From assembly GCA_003586115.2 (NCBI GenBank), contig QVOM02000103.1:9316147-9380146 (forward strand): a DNA stretch of 64,000 bases, read 5' to 3'. The DNA is from Salvator merianae (lineage: Eukaryota; Chordata; Lepidosauria; Squamata; Teiidae). The notes under the pieces are model-generated. The model was given only the letters and a program-made list of their open reading frames with translations, had not been told where the DNA came from and did no database searches. A program made the position numbers and the translations under genes. This document shows positions 35,101 through 50,100 of this stretch, in pieces; position 1 is the first letter of the stretch, and each line of letters begins with the position of its first letter.

Positions 35101-38100
35101 AGCACATTTGAGAGACTTCAGTCATGAAAAGTGTGGATTTAGTCCATACGCAGTTGTGTTGATTTTAAAACACAAATTTACCAGCTGCATTTAGTGTGTG
35201 TGTGCATGATTGCACTAGTGTGCATTTTAAGGTAACTAGTGATGAATCTCCTAGTGATATAGTTCAACTCTTTTATTCTCCATAATTAAGGAGCATATTT
35301 CTATGATCATTCATTTTGACATTTTCTTCTTTCAAATTTGGACAGTGATTGAAATCTTGCTTAAATATTACAAGAGATGTTTTTAATTAAAGTAAGGTCG
35401 GAAAGTAGAAAACAAAGAACATGATTGAGGCTCTGTCTGTATTACACAGCAAAGGGACCTTTATCAGGCCTTCAGGACAACTAGACTCCACTGGGAGTAA
35501 TGGAAACCGGCCTCACCGTCAAGGTGCCTTGGCTGAGTGACGAAGACACAGCATCAGTGAAGTTTGTAAAAGTTTTCTCAAAAGTAATAAAATGTGCCCA
35601 CTAGAGATATGCAAATGAATACAAAGTTCTACAATGTATTTTGTTAGCTAGTGAAAAACTATTCACTGCAATTTAAACCTTTTATTTCTTCCGAATAACA
35701 TCGGTCTAGTATAAGCACAACACTGGTGTATATATATAAATTCTGGGATTTCTAGCATTTCAGACCTTCCTTGGGAAATCGGATGTGACATATGAAGTAG
35801 AAGAAGTTTTGGAAGAGAGCCGAGTGCAGAGAAACATCCAAGTAGCTTCCATTTTTCAGTTGTTGTGTGACAGCAGTAAACGATGGCAGATTCTAACTGT
35901 AATTGTAACCATGGCCTGCTACCAACTCTGTGGCCTTAACGCTGTAAGTAGTCACATTTAATTTAACAAGTGTTTTTAGAAGGTGCTATTCTAGAATTTG
36001 AAAATCTTTAGAATGTTCTTGAAATACATTACATGTCTTGGAGAAGGCAAGAATTTTAGAAAGGCAAAATCAAGGTTTTATCCTTCTAAGGTGATTCTTA
36101 ATCAGACCCACGTTCTCTGCTCTTGGAAGTAAGGCCAGTAGGATGCCAAATCCATCTGCCAGCCCTTTAAAGCAACTTTTTCTATCAGAGAAAAATTAAT
36201 AGTTCAGCTGGCTCCCTGCAGAAGCGACTGTATTCTCAAGAGCTGAATGCTTCCATGAGAATATGCTGGAACATCCATTCCTCTAAAAAGCACAGTCCAA
36301 TACTTTCTAATTACTTCCATTGAGCCAAGAAGAGTGAAAACCAAATTTCCTGTTCATCTTGGAGGAAGTAGAAGCTGCAATGTATTTATTGCTATCTTTG
36401 CATTTGCCTTGATAAATATATAACTCTATGTATATGGGATTTTATGTATTTATTTAAATATATGCCCTACCCTGTGCTGTGAGGTCTCAGGGTAGTTTAC
36501 AGAAGTTACTTTAGCCAGTAGCGGAACTGTCACATATGATTCGATTTTGTAATTCCATGTGATTTGAAATCTGTGTTACTCTGCAGTTAAAGTGTTAAGA
36601 TGGGTTTCTCCCTGTGTGCTTCTGAACAGACAGGCATCTTTTAATTAGAACTTATAATTAAACTGTAGCTATTTACATTATATTACAGTAATTGAAATGT
36701 ACACAGGCAGTTGCACCAGCTCAAAGGCATCTGCTATCACCAGCTGAACAAAAGTCGGTTAAGGTTCTCAGTAGCTCTCTATAGGGTATCATTCACACCT
36801 TGGTGGCACTGGGCATGCTGGGGCAAGGAAACTTGCTTCTGCCCCTGGGGCAAGGTCTCTGATAGCCAAATGGCCCCTGCCTCTCCCTCCTCTAGTTGTA
36901 GGAGCTGGCAGTTCAGGCTGAAAGCTGACCTGTCATCTCTAAAGGCAAGGGACCTCCTTGTGCTGGAAAAGGCCCTGGAAGTGGTCCTTTTCTGGCACAA
37001 CAGCCGCATGTGCAAACTCTGTAGGGTGCACTCTCTGCTGCTGTTTTTCCAAATGGTGGCAGAGAACACACTGAACAGCAGGGGCACCCTCAGAGTCATT
37101 TTTAGTGTTCTGATGGATGGATGGAAGGTGCCTGAAGGCTCTCCAGTGCCCTTCTTCATGTGATCCACCATATAGGGGAACCCCCACTGCTTGATTACTG
37201 CATTCTGGGGGCTGCCTGAGGACACCTGCAGCTTTAGGTGTGCTTGCAATCTTAGAGACAGAGGTCATGTCTCCACTGTAGGGTTCAGCTATTTTTGATG
37301 GGCCCCTAGGACAGCTTTCTCCATGTTTCCCACCACTGAGGATTCCAATGGGAGGCAACAGCACCATTGTGCCTTATCAAAGGTACCAAGAGCTCAGGGC
37401 ACAAAGGACGACACTGAGGTTGTTTTCTTGCACACTGATGAGGCCCACTGCATAGCAAAATGGCCACTGGTGGTTCAAGGGGCTCTCCTGGCAAACGTGG
37501 TGTCTTTTCCAACCCTGACAGGCCATCCCAAAGCCACCACAGCAGAAGGGCCTGCAGCTGTGGCAGTGGAGACATGCTCAGTTTCCACTTAGTATCCTGA
37601 GCCCACAGTCTCTGTCACTGGTTATGCTCTAAGCCATGGTGGATACTACCAAATTTCCAGAGTGTATCAAAATGAGATCATTCAGCTAACAACACATGCA
37701 AAGGATCCGTCATTTAATTTGATTCCAGACTATGTTCCCAGAAATCACCATGAGCTATATTTCACAACCTGCTTTTTTAAAAGTTGCAGAGAAGATTTCA
37801 ACAGAAGATATAGATCATGCAAGCAGCACCTGCTTGGATTTCTTTTCTGTACAACTCCTAAAAGTGTACTTTCCTCCTGGCCATTCTACAAATTGCTGAT
37901 GCCCCTGCTGTTTGTTGGCACTCTGTAATGGTGATCAGACCTCCAACTTCAGTGTGATGGATGTACATATTCTTTGCTGTAATTATGCATGAAAACTTCT
38001 CTGATAAAATTGCATTTATCCAATCCATGTAACCTGGCAAAACAGGACTTTAACAGTGCATTTTGAAATATAGAGAATGTATTTTCTCAGAAATAAACAG

Positions 38101-41100
38101 CTATGTAGGAAATATTAACAATGGTAACATCCCCAAATGAATGCTATTATCTTGTAAGTAAGTTGCTTGGAATCATGATATGAATGTTAGTAATTAAGGC
38201 AAAAGCTGAAAATTACTGAATTCGTACAGATGATAGATACATTAGTGGGGGGAAAGGTATTTGTTATGAACAGCAATTTTTGTAGTATCAGTTCCAAGAA
38301 TTAATTAGATGTTACGGACAAGCTCTTTGCTTTGAGTAGGGTGGAAAATCCACAAAAGACATCCGACAAAAGCATATATAGCTTTCTTCTAACTGCAGGA
38401 TTTCAGCACTAATGACAGTTTGCTTTGTTCCCTGTTGTGGATACTTTACTGAGAAAAGACAAGGAATTATCTTGTCACCTATTCTTTCTACAGTTCTATT
38501 CATAATTGCAGTTGCAGAAGTGATAGAAGAAAAATGACACATGCAGTGGAATAAATCAGCTTTTTCAACAGTTTGTGCTTGAAGAACTTGAAAATCGTAG
38601 GAGCAGAACAATTTGGCACCATTCCAAAATACACATGCTATTTTATTTTATTTTATTATTTTATTTTATTTAAGACTGTTAAAAAATAAGAAGGATTAAT
38701 ACTCTTTATAAGTACTTGTATTATAGACTGAGGGACCAATAACTATGGTCCATTACATATCTGAACCTTTGGAAACGTCATGAGGGAATCTTTTGAGAGT
38801 AGATAGCTCTTAAAACAGCAGGCATAAATACCATGATATTTGAAGAGAAATTTCATTTCCTTGTGCATTGACGAGCTAACTTGAGGTAAGAAGATGAATG
38901 GTCCAGCTATAAACTAGCTAGAGCTTTCAGAGCATTAAACAGCACAGATAGGGTCCTTTTTCCATGTATCTTTTTTTTTACAGATTTAAGTCTGGAAGAA
39001 GGGGAGCACAGGCACTTACATAATGCAGGAGGAAGGGGTCTGCTACTGCTAGAGCAAATAAAGGAAGGATAGGGAGAATTTATTTTGGCTGGCAAAAATT
39101 ATCTGGAGACCACATCCCCTTTTCCAACAAACATCGCCTTAGGAACCCATCATATTCCTGGTGTTCTTCCTAGCTGGGGAGCTGCTGGCAGCAATATCTT
39201 TTAATATAGATTGCTGCAGATTTGCTGGTGCAAAAGGAGAGACTGGCTATGTCTCTACTTATCTCTGCAAACCTGGGGTATTGTCTCTCCATCTTAAGCA
39301 TCATAAGATGTCCATCAGTGACTGTGATGCCCAATTGAGGCACCTGGGGAAAAAAGACGAGAGATAGTGCTCAGACAGTGAACTTTTAGACTGTGGCATC
39401 TCTATGCTGGAAAAGGAGATGCAGAAGCACATAGCAATGCAGCAGAGAGGGTGCTTCTGTGGAGATGCTCCCCTGAGTGTGTTCCTACATGGTGCATGGA
39501 TTCATGGCCACTAACTGTCCTTGTTTAGAACCTGAATTTGCAGAATTCCCACCTAGAAATTCCATTTATCTAGTCCATGTCAGCACCGTTCAAAGACTAC
39601 AAGTCACTTGCTAATAATCTGAGTAGAGTAAAATGAATTCTATGTATCTAATTAGAATAAAGTGAAAATAATGGAACTGAATATTTCCATTATACTGTAA
39701 GCTTAAGCTTACAGTAGAGGACTGCAGATGATAGCTTCATTGGGTAATTGCCATATGTTGTACTAAATCCAGATTTCTTCTTTTTTAAGGAAGGCAAGAT
39801 GTCATGATTATAATGTTTATGGTGAATTCATTATGCAAAGACTGAATTTATATAACGCAGTTATGTTCAGTTGAATCCTGGAACTAAAAAGGTAGTTAGG
39901 GGTATGATTAGATTTCATTATGTGGTATAGCAGTCATGCATACCTAAATACTCTATATATGCAAGTAAAGTTTTATTGAGTAATCCCAGGAAACTTTTCC
40001 TTTTATTTTGATGAAAAAATATATTTTATTAATTAGTAAATCATACAAGTAACAACCATGTGACAAACTCTACAAAACCTAACCAGTTTCCAAGAGATAA
40101 TATAAAGAGCAAAATATGAACAGTATAAACAGTATAAACATGCTCAGTGTTTGATTCTTACTGCCCCCAATACCCGCCCTTAACACTTGACCCTGCAACA
40201 TGTCAGAAGTTCCAGAGTGATATTATAGGTTTGTTAAATATACTCTTTGCAATCTAAGAGTGGTCCCCAAGTCGCATGAAAGTCCAGTGTCAAAGACTGT
40301 CATTGCGTGGCTTTCAGCTTCACAATGATTTCTTCCAAAGTGGCTTAGTTCCAGGCTAGGACATACCATGACTCAAGTGACAAAACAGAATAATTTTTCC
40401 AGTTTTTAACTTTGTACGGATGAACAACTGTGAGAAGACGTTTAAGGAGTTCTTTGTTGTAAGTTTTACATCCTGTTCGGGGCTGGCCTATGGTCAAATA
40501 CAATAAAATGGATCTTTCGATTTAATTAAGGTCTCCATCCAGCATAAGATTGAACTGTGAATGTAAATGATATCAAGGTGATATCTGTGTAAAATGGATT
40601 GTGACCTGAAAGGTACCTTTCATCCTTTTGTGAAGACTTGTGGTCTATTTTAGATTTCTGCTATGTTATTTTTTTTTAAGTAGAAAAGAACTAAAAAATT
40701 ACTTCTATTACAGATTTGGTTCTATACAAATGACATTTTCAAGGGAGCTGGGTTAAATCCAGAAATGATCCCATACGTTACCTTAAGCACTGGAGCCGTT
40801 GAGATTTTGGCTGCTGTTTTCTCTGTAAGTAACCTTTCTTCTATAAATTATGGAACTAAGAGTCTAAATTCATCAACTGAGTCTTTTCAGCACCCTTCAC
40901 CTCTGGATTTGAGTTGGAATTTTTAGCTACTAAGCATGTAGAAGATCTGTATAGTATTTATGAAGGTTATTACGTACTATAAGAGGATATAATCCTACTC
41001 ATCAGCCATACTGGGGAAGCTGACAAGAAATGGTGATTAAATTACATCTGGGTAGAAATAAAACTCCATGTCCTGATCTAAACAAATCCTTCCCCTTCCC

Positions 41101-44100
41101 CTTCTGCTCTATCATCATCATATGTTTAATAATTATTCTGTTAATTGCTTGGAAACTGCCTTGAACATACTTTGAAAGGCGGTATACAAATAAACAAAAA
41201 GAAGAATATGATGATGATGATGATGAAAAATCAAAATAAAATGCAAGTCTACACTGATTATTTAGTTAACATCTTTCAGAAATTTTGAAATAGAATAGAT
41301 CTTTTTTGTGTCAGTATTGTTTATATATTTGCTGGATTCCCCCAATCAGAAAAGTTTACTCGGTGACCTTGGACCAATCACTTTCTCTCGGCCTAACTGA
41401 CCTCGGAGGATTGTTGTGAAGATAAAATGGAGGGGGGGGAGAATTGTACGTGTTTCTTTGGGTTCTTTGGAGGGAAAGTGAACTAGAAATGTCATAAAAT
41501 ATAACCAGTGCAGATGCCATTTATAGATTGCCACAGACTTGACGATCAAAAGTTAAATGTAGTGGTATAATTACAAATCTGGAATATAATCCTGAGCTTG
41601 GTGGTGGTGGCAGAGGTTCTTAAGAAGTTCAGAAGTGTCACCACATCCTGACATTCAGTCAGTCCTGGGAATGGAATAGCTGCCATCACAAAATACGCTC
41701 CCCCTGTCCAAATGTATTCAAATTACTAGGTTAGGCAAAGCTTTCTAAAGAAAGAAAGAAAACCAGCACCAGCACCATTCCCCTGTGGCTTAAGATGGGT
41801 TGATAAGCCCTTCCAAAGCTATTTGCCCCAGGCAGGCTCCCCTATACCCATATCCAAGAAGGTAAGGCTTGGGGAAGCTATCCAGAGCAAAACGGGGAGT
41901 TCCAAAAAAGCTCTGCTAGTAGATCCAACTTGAAAGTCTCAAGCTGGGGATCTCCATGAAACCATAAGCTTCCACAGCCAAGGCTGAATTCAGGATTGTA
42001 CTTCTAACTGCTTTTTATTCTTTTGTTATATAAAAAATAAAAACTTTTTAGTAATGTAACAGGCCTAATATAACAAAACTGCCAGATTTTTAAAAAGTGT
42101 TAAATATCAGATTTGGAATTCATTAATAAAAGACATAGTTTCATTGAGCTTTCCACTTCCCAGATATTCCATTTCACTACAGAAATATTTTTTTCCCTGT
42201 ATAGCAGGGCCTGTTCACACTTAGGACAGTATAATGTTTTAATTAGCAGAATTCAGGCCAGCCAGGATCAGGTACGGTGAGGAGTTTTCGCAATTGTCAG
42301 CACTGGAACAGTTCATGAGTTGACCAGCAGGGGGAGCAGTGCACTAGTTAGGTAGCTTGGTCCATCCAGACCTAGAGGAGCTGGGTCTGGACCTGGGTCC
42401 AAAACAGCTGCCAGGATCCGGACTCCAAAGTCCGAACCTGGGTCTGAACTGTCTGACAGTGCCTGCACAGCCACACAGTTCCTGCCCCATCATCATTCCA
42501 CACCAGGAAGTGGTGTGAACACACCTTTCCTGATCTGCACCTGATCACACAAGTCAGCTTGGAGACTGCAATTTAGTTGACCACAGCTGGTAGTCTTCAG
42601 GTGAGCATCAGATGGGCTTCGGTAGATTTCAAGTCAGCTGGGGCTGTTTGCAGATGTGAATGCTCCGTTCCAGTGAGTGTGCTGGAACGTTCCTCTCGCT
42701 AAGTGCGAATAGGCCTGAAATATTCTGATCTCTCTTTCAGGGGTCTAGGATCAGTGCTTCACTCTCATGGCATGCACTCCACATCTCTGCATCTAGATGT
42801 TCATGCATGTTCTCATCAGTACAGTCTGAAGCAACTTTTGCATGTGTGCTGTAGAGAACACTCCTGGCCCAAAAAATCCATTCTGACCCAGGAATGTGGT
42901 GGGTGAAGCAGAGCATGCTGACCCAATTTAGCAGTTCAAAGCCAGGGAACAAAAATTCTCTGGCCTTAAAGTTGTAGGCCAGAAGCATTTCTTCATACTC
43001 CCAGCTGTGGGCCTACTTCTGAAACAGAGCAAGATGTCACCTGGTTCTGAAATGAGACTGGACCATTCTTGCTTCTACCACCTGTCTGCACAGCAGTGAC
43101 AGGAACGGGGACCTAGCCTGACCCGTGCAGGAGACTATTTGATGGTTGTGTCTTGCTAGAGCACTCCAAGCCCAGGAATAGCCTTAGTGTGGGGGCTCTC
43201 TGCCCACCATGTGGGATGAAAGGTCTTGCTCTCCCTGCAGATCCAGAACACATCTGGTGCAATTCTTAAAGACTCTGCAGATGTTGCCTGAGACCCTTCT
43301 GGAGTCTCCATTCCAAGCAGCTGGAACTCTGTGTCCTAAGATCATCATGAAACCTTCCAAAAAAAGGTTGCACACTATAGCACTCTGATTTTTTTTCTTA
43401 TTTTCTTGTTTTTTTAAATTATTTTATCCCTTTCCTATATAAATTTTATTATTACAAACTTCCAAACGCAGCAAAAAAAAAAAACACCTGCTACACCCAT
43501 CCCACAAACTCACAGTTAAATCACATACCATACATACCAACAACATTATACACCCTATTACTCATATTCCCCACTTCTCTCTCCCACCCATCCTTCCCTT
43601 GAGCTATTACATATCTCTATTTGAAATCTGCATCACTGTATAATATACATATACCATATTTTTTTAAAAAAATCTTGGGAACTTCCAGCTGCTCTAACTC
43701 AGAAAGTGCTTCAGATAATGGGATCCAGGTCCATCTTCTTCTTGTACGCCAATATTAATTCATTTATTATCACCTCCCAAATAATTTTATACCAGTTTTC
43801 TCTCAATAACTTATCAGTAGTTCTCCAATTATGTGCTATTACCAGCTTCACTGCAAACTTCAAAAAATGTAACAGTTGGAACCTCTCTGGTATCAGCCTA
43901 AGTGAGGAAAAATCATGAAACAGTCCTATTTCTGATCAATCTTACATATTTTAGGTAAAATCTTTTTCACATCTTTCCTTCCAGAACTCTGCTATTTTTG
44001 GGCAATGCAACCATACAGTGGCTTCTGATCACATCCTCTCCAGAATTTGACCTCCTGCTGTCATGTTATAATTGTAATTTGAAATGGGATTTCATATCAT

Positions 44101-47100
44101 GAGAGTATAACTTCCTTGTATAATTCTTTCATTTTAGCCAATTTTAACCATTTAACATTATTCATCATAATTCCACTCCAACTTTGTTCTGTCACTTTCT
44201 CAATGATATATTTCTCCCAAATCTCTTTTAATCCCTTAAAAGTGGAAGACTGAATTTCCAACATTATACTATCACACCATAGTAAGCACCAGGATGCCAG
44301 TCCTGGCATCCTGATGCTTTGTTGCCCTTCTGTGTACAGACCTGGGGTTTTGACACCACGGGTCCAGCCCAGCATCATAGCGTTGTGTAGACCCAGCATA
44401 GGTTTTCTCAGCTGGTTTTGTGTTTTTAAATACTTACCAGAAGAAAGAATCACAATGATGTCACATCTCTACCAAAGGGCAGTGATGTTGCCATCACTGC
44501 TGAAGTGGAATCACTCCTGTCCAACCAAGTTTCATTGTCCAGATTGTGTCAAGCAGCAAGAGCAGTCTCAAGGGAAGTTTTAGAGTTGAGCACATTTGTT
44601 GCAGGAACATACAGTATGGTGATGCATGAGTACAAATCACCTGTGAACAGTACACAGATGCAGCTTGATATACTTTGCGTGCAATTTAGATCTTATTCTG
44701 AGTTTGCTGAGCATAGGATTGCTCAGTCTCAAACTAAATGTTTGTTAATATTCAAGAATGCCATATTTAATCTTTCCACAAAAGTCTGAGATTCTTGACA
44801 CTAAAGATAAAAGTGGTAAAGATGAATACTTCTGCACTTAATGACACATTGAAGTAAGACTGTTTAGGAAAGCTTGATACGTAAAATTCCACCATATTTC
44901 TGCCAATAAATTATAAGATTCATGAAACTGAATCAAATTAAGAATATAAGAGGAGTCCTGCTGGATAAGTCCGGTATCTCGTCTCACACAGTGGCCCACC
45001 AATTACTTCTGGACATTCTCAAGCAGAAGAGAAAGGTAAAACCTGCACTCAACTCTCTGCAAATGGCCTTTAAAGGCATCCTGCCTGTCCCACCAACCTG
45101 GAGGAAATACCTAGGCATCAATTCTAGTAGCCATTGATACACCTGACCTCCATGAATTTGTCTAACCCTTTCTTAAAACTATCCAGGCTAGTTGTTGTCA
45201 CCACCTCATGTAATAAATTCCATAGACTGATGACCTGGTGGGTGAAAAAAATACTTCCTCTTGTTGGTCCTAACTATCCTGCCCATCAGCTTCATAGAGT
45301 GCCCCCTGGATCTAGTGACTGTGTGACAGAGAAAAGAACACCATGCATAATTTTTTATGCTACAGTCAGGTCACTTCTTAAACAATGTCCTTCAAGGCTG
45401 AAGAGGCGTAGACATTGCAGCCTGATTTCATAAGGGAGATATTCCAGCCCCTAGATCATTCTGCTGTTTTCTGCTCTTTTTCCAGTTCCACAATATTTGT
45501 TCTGAGGTGTGGTGACCAGAACTGTACACAATATTCCAAATGTGGCCTCACCACAGATTTTTAAAGAAGCACAATAATGCTATTGTGCTTTCCTAATTGC
45601 CTTCCTAATTAACCCAGTGTTGAATTTGCTTTTTTCACTGCTGCGTTGCACTAGGTTGACATATTCATTGATCAGTCTAGAACCAGAATCCCAAGATCTT
45701 TTTCCTGGTTTGTCATATCAGTTTATAGGCATAACTGGGAGTATTTGCCCCAGTGTGCATCACTTTGCATTTACTAACACTGAAACTCATTTGCCACTTG
45801 GTTGCCTACTAACCCATTCTCAAGAGAACCCTCTGGAGCTCTTCACAATCATCTTTCAGTTTTTACTATCCTGAATAATTTTGTGTCATCAGCAAACTTT
45901 GCTATCTCACTGCTTACCTTTACTTCTGGATCATTTATGAATAAATTGAAAAGGACCAGACAGGCTGCCTTTAAAAGCCATTTGCTGAGATTCAAGAGCA
46001 GGTGAAGATTTTGTCTTCGTCTTCTGCTTGAGAAGTTAACCAAGACTGTTGTTGATTTGTTAGTCCTTTCTGTAGGGCGAGTTCTGCTACTTTGTTATCT
46101 ATCTTATCAACACTGTTCTGACAGAAGGCAAGTTCCCATAGCAGCGAAGCTAAAAATGGATTGTGAGGTTAAGAACATAAAGGCAAGAAAGAAGCCAAAT
46201 CTTTCACAAATTAATTTTTAAATGGGTATTAAATTTAACACATATTTTATAACGCAGACTTTCATAGATGCAGTGTACAGATGGAAAACTTCCACTCACA
46301 TGTCCAGCCATATCATCTACATAAGACAACAGAGGGTGGGAGCTGTCTGCACTTGGATACTCATGCACGTATGCATGCAGATATACTCTGTTTTCTGTGC
46401 ATTTTGCTACACCAGCTTTCACCGGTCTTGCGTTTACCCAGGCCTGCAGCCCTAAAAGTAAATGAAGACTTTGACTGAATTATGAACTACAGTGTCATTT
46501 TCTAAGGTTCCATTTCAGTTCATTGATCATCTTTCAATAAGTCTGTGAGTCCTTAATTTTGTTCCTGCCACTTGTAATATAATAGAACTATTAAACTGCA
46601 TATGTTAATTGTTTTTGAAAGAAGAGAAAGGTGAGTCATATGATTGGGAACAGGGAACTTTGTGTCTACCCCGAAGTATCTTAATCCTCATTTATCACCA
46701 GGCTTAGTCGGTGTGGCTGATGGCTAAGGATGATGACAACATCTGAAGGGCCACTGGATCTCCTCTCAGCTTAGATCTTTAGATGTTCCTTCTAAGTTTT
46801 GTACTAAGTCTTCAAACAAAAAAAATCCCAAGGTCATTATCTGTAAATTATTTATGAATAAGAATTTTACTTAGTTTGACTTCCTTTTTACTTTGTCTGC
46901 ATCCATATGGACACCCATGTTGCACCTCAGATGACTTGGGAGCTGAGCATCCAAGGGGCTAGGTATCAATATGCATCCACTGCCTACTGGCCCCTACACC
47001 ACTCCAGCTGCCACCCAAAACAATTTATTGGCAACCACGGATAACATACTGTAAAAAGAGGAGGAGTAAACTGGTTTTTTATTTGGGGAATTACTCTTCT

Positions 47101-50100
47101 AGCTATTCCTAGGGATCTAAAGGTAATAGGTTGGTTTGATGAACTGCTCTACCCAGAGTGCAATTGATTGGTGTGGGTTCTTAGGGAAGGAGGTCTGAGG
47201 CAGAAAGGAAGAAGGTCTGAGGAAGAAATTATACAAACTTTGATCATCTTTATTGAACAAAACAAAATAATAAAAAAGCAAGGCAAAAATACAAGTTTAA
47301 AAAGGCAGATAATTGGAGGCAACAGACATTTCAATGCAGCAGTACATGGAGGCAAAGCAATGATGGGATGGTGATTTGACAGGCTTCAGAAGAAAGTTAT
47401 AATTTGATATTAACAGTTGTGTTTTGCTTTGGTATGTTAAATGGGTCTCGCTGGTTGCAGTGTAGCAAACACTCTGCATGCAATTTAATAAGGCAGACAG
47501 AAGAATACAGGCTATAGCAAGGCTTCTTCATACCGCAGCTTGTGCTTAAGTGTTCAAGAACAGTATCTAAGAGATGCTAAAGGCTTCCTAAACTGATTCT
47601 ATGCCCAGTGAAGTCCTCTGTCCAAAATGACTAATAATTTAAATCCTTCCAAAGGATCTCAGCTCCAGATCCCAGATATTGTTGCCCAGACCATGCCACC
47701 TGATCCCATTTCTACCCAATTCGCTGGCTAGCTAGAGAAAACAACAAACAAAGGGGCAATGGAAAAGTCTCTCACAATTGAAGGCTTCTCATCTTTAAGT
47801 CTTCACCGGGCTGGGGAGGAAAAATTAGTGAAAGGAGAGGGTTCTCGCTTTTAGGCAGATCTCTACACTATGCTGAGTCCAAAACCAGGTACCAAATGTA
47901 CAGTAGAGCAGGTGCTTGTTAGGAAAACTCAGAAGCAGGGAAAGTGGAACACTCTATGATCCTCACTCCCCAAGTGGATAGTTTTCTACTGGGTGGTAGG
48001 GAGCCTGGAGGCTCAGAGGTTCTAGCCAGGTGGCTGGGAACCAAAGCAGGAGGAAAGGGAGAGGGGGAGATCCTTCTTCCCAGAGATTTCAGTTAAAAGG
48101 GAAGCTTCAAAACAAACATGGTCTTCTTGAAAAGCAAGTCTCTTTTCAGTTTAAGTAGGAGGCAGGAGACTTGGAAAAAGAGTTTTCTTCATCACTGCAA
48201 ATCTCAGACCATTCATAATATGTGTGAAATGACCGAGAGAGATAGTACGTTGGAAGTACAATGATGATCCAGATGTTTCAGCAGCAAGTGATTCAGCATA
48301 GTAATGAGAAGAAAGCCCACTCAAATGAATGGGACAAGGCTTGGAATTTTTATACCGGTTTTGGCTAAGGCTAGAAGAGGAGCAAAAAGGGGAATGGTGG
48401 GAAAATGGATTGAAAAATACACTTTTGATTGGTTGCAAATATATTCAAAATGTCACAAAGTTTTTTACTGTAAGAAAAAGGAACATGCAAATGGAGGTGA
48501 AGATAAACTAATCAGTTGTACAATCACCAAGGATGACGCAAATCAAGTTAAGGCAATGCAATTAGCTAGATATTCCTTGAAGTCAGGCTGGGTCAGGCGA
48601 TTTCATTATTATAACAGCTGTCTGGTGAATCTAAAAATAAAATCACGTTGGACAAAGGCTTACCTTGGATTAACCTTGCATTGCCATGCTAGCTGCCCTA
48701 AGGTTCTTCATGTTTACTTGTAGTCTTTGCTCTTCTTTTTGTATGTCATCTGATGTAGTTGGAGAGGTAGGGGTGCAGAAACCCATTTTTAAAATGACCA
48801 TTTCTTTTCCTTTGGCTCTTCACAATGGCTCTTCAGGTGTTTTCCATGGAGTTGTATGCTCTGGACACCCATGCAGCCTTGCAGTCAACAATACTGTACA
48901 TGCATACACGCTATACATGTGTGTGAGTAATGTCTGTAACAGTACTTCAGGTTGTTCAGATTGTCTTCCTAAACACATGTGGATGCACAGGAGTAACATC
49001 AAACTCAATTCCTGTCCAGGCTGTTTTTTGATGCTTTTTGATGCTGGTTGACTTCCAGCCATACTTTCATCACTATAAAAAGTGACCCACACAGGAATTT
49101 CCCCCACAAAAGCATTCCCCCAATAAAGATAGCCAGAGCAATGCAAATTAGGTTTGTCTGCTGTTGACTCCCATCCCTGCACCAAATCCTGGCACAGTTC
49201 AGCTGTAGAGGCTGACATCAGTGTACAACCTTTGAGTACCTCATTTTTGTTGACCAGGAATACAAAACAATCCACTAAACTAAACTAAAAAAAATAAAAT
49301 AAAATAAAACAATCCACCAGCTCTAATGCCTGTAAGAACGGAACAAACAGTCTGCTAAATCTGAGGAAAATGTCTGTCTACTTTAGATATAGATACAGAA
49401 ACTGCATTACAAAACAAACTAAAAGAATTCTAAAAGCAAAAGTTATAAAAGTCTTATTTGGTGCACAGAATATTAACTTTTATATAACCTTTATACATTA
49501 TACATTATTGAATGTTTCGATACAATTCATGATGCAAGCCAGGATCTCCTGAGAAAACGCAGCAACGAAAGGCAATCCCTTTAGGCAAACCCCGGTGGCT
49601 GGTAAATGTATATGGAGTACACCACTTGTGTTCTTTTGAGGGCCCTTGTCATGGCAGCTTAAGCTGTTGTAACTGCAATACACATCAAAACAGAGTGATT
49701 TTAAAATAGTGTGTTTCAAGATCGAACAGGAAATTACAAAGAGATCACTGGGGGATCTGAGTGTCTTAAAAACTAGTGCTATAGTAATAAAGGGAATTTG
49801 GCCAGTTTTGCAGCCTGGAAAACAGCAGGACAGTGATTAAATATATTTGAACTCATTAATACAAATCCCTTTCTGGCATGCCTTGTTTTTCTGCCAGCAT
49901 TAAATAACAGTTCTAAAACTAAAGACTTTAAAAAAAAAAAAAAAAAAGCAGGGCTGGGGAAAAGCTGTCAGAGAAAATTGTAGAGGGCTAAAAATGGGAT
50001 ATAAATGTAAACAATCAATAAAGAGCGGCCTGATACTTTAAAAAGCAGCATCATATATTTACATGCAGTCTGTTGTGGGGCACGTGTATGTGCCTGTAAC

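Noticed and set aside
36779..37249. 156-codon open frame, minus strand, with others opposite
   Set aside because: Open on both strands, no family motif, GC-richer repeat-like sequence; no splice context.
47168..48720. Possible LTR retroelement (AATAAAG... and TGTGGGTTC end)
   Set aside because: Only one possible end found; GATTGG recurs at 48425 but not next to a CA end.
49370..49552. Possible small gene after the (AAAAT)n run
   Set aside because: 60 codons of AT-rich sequence with no support.
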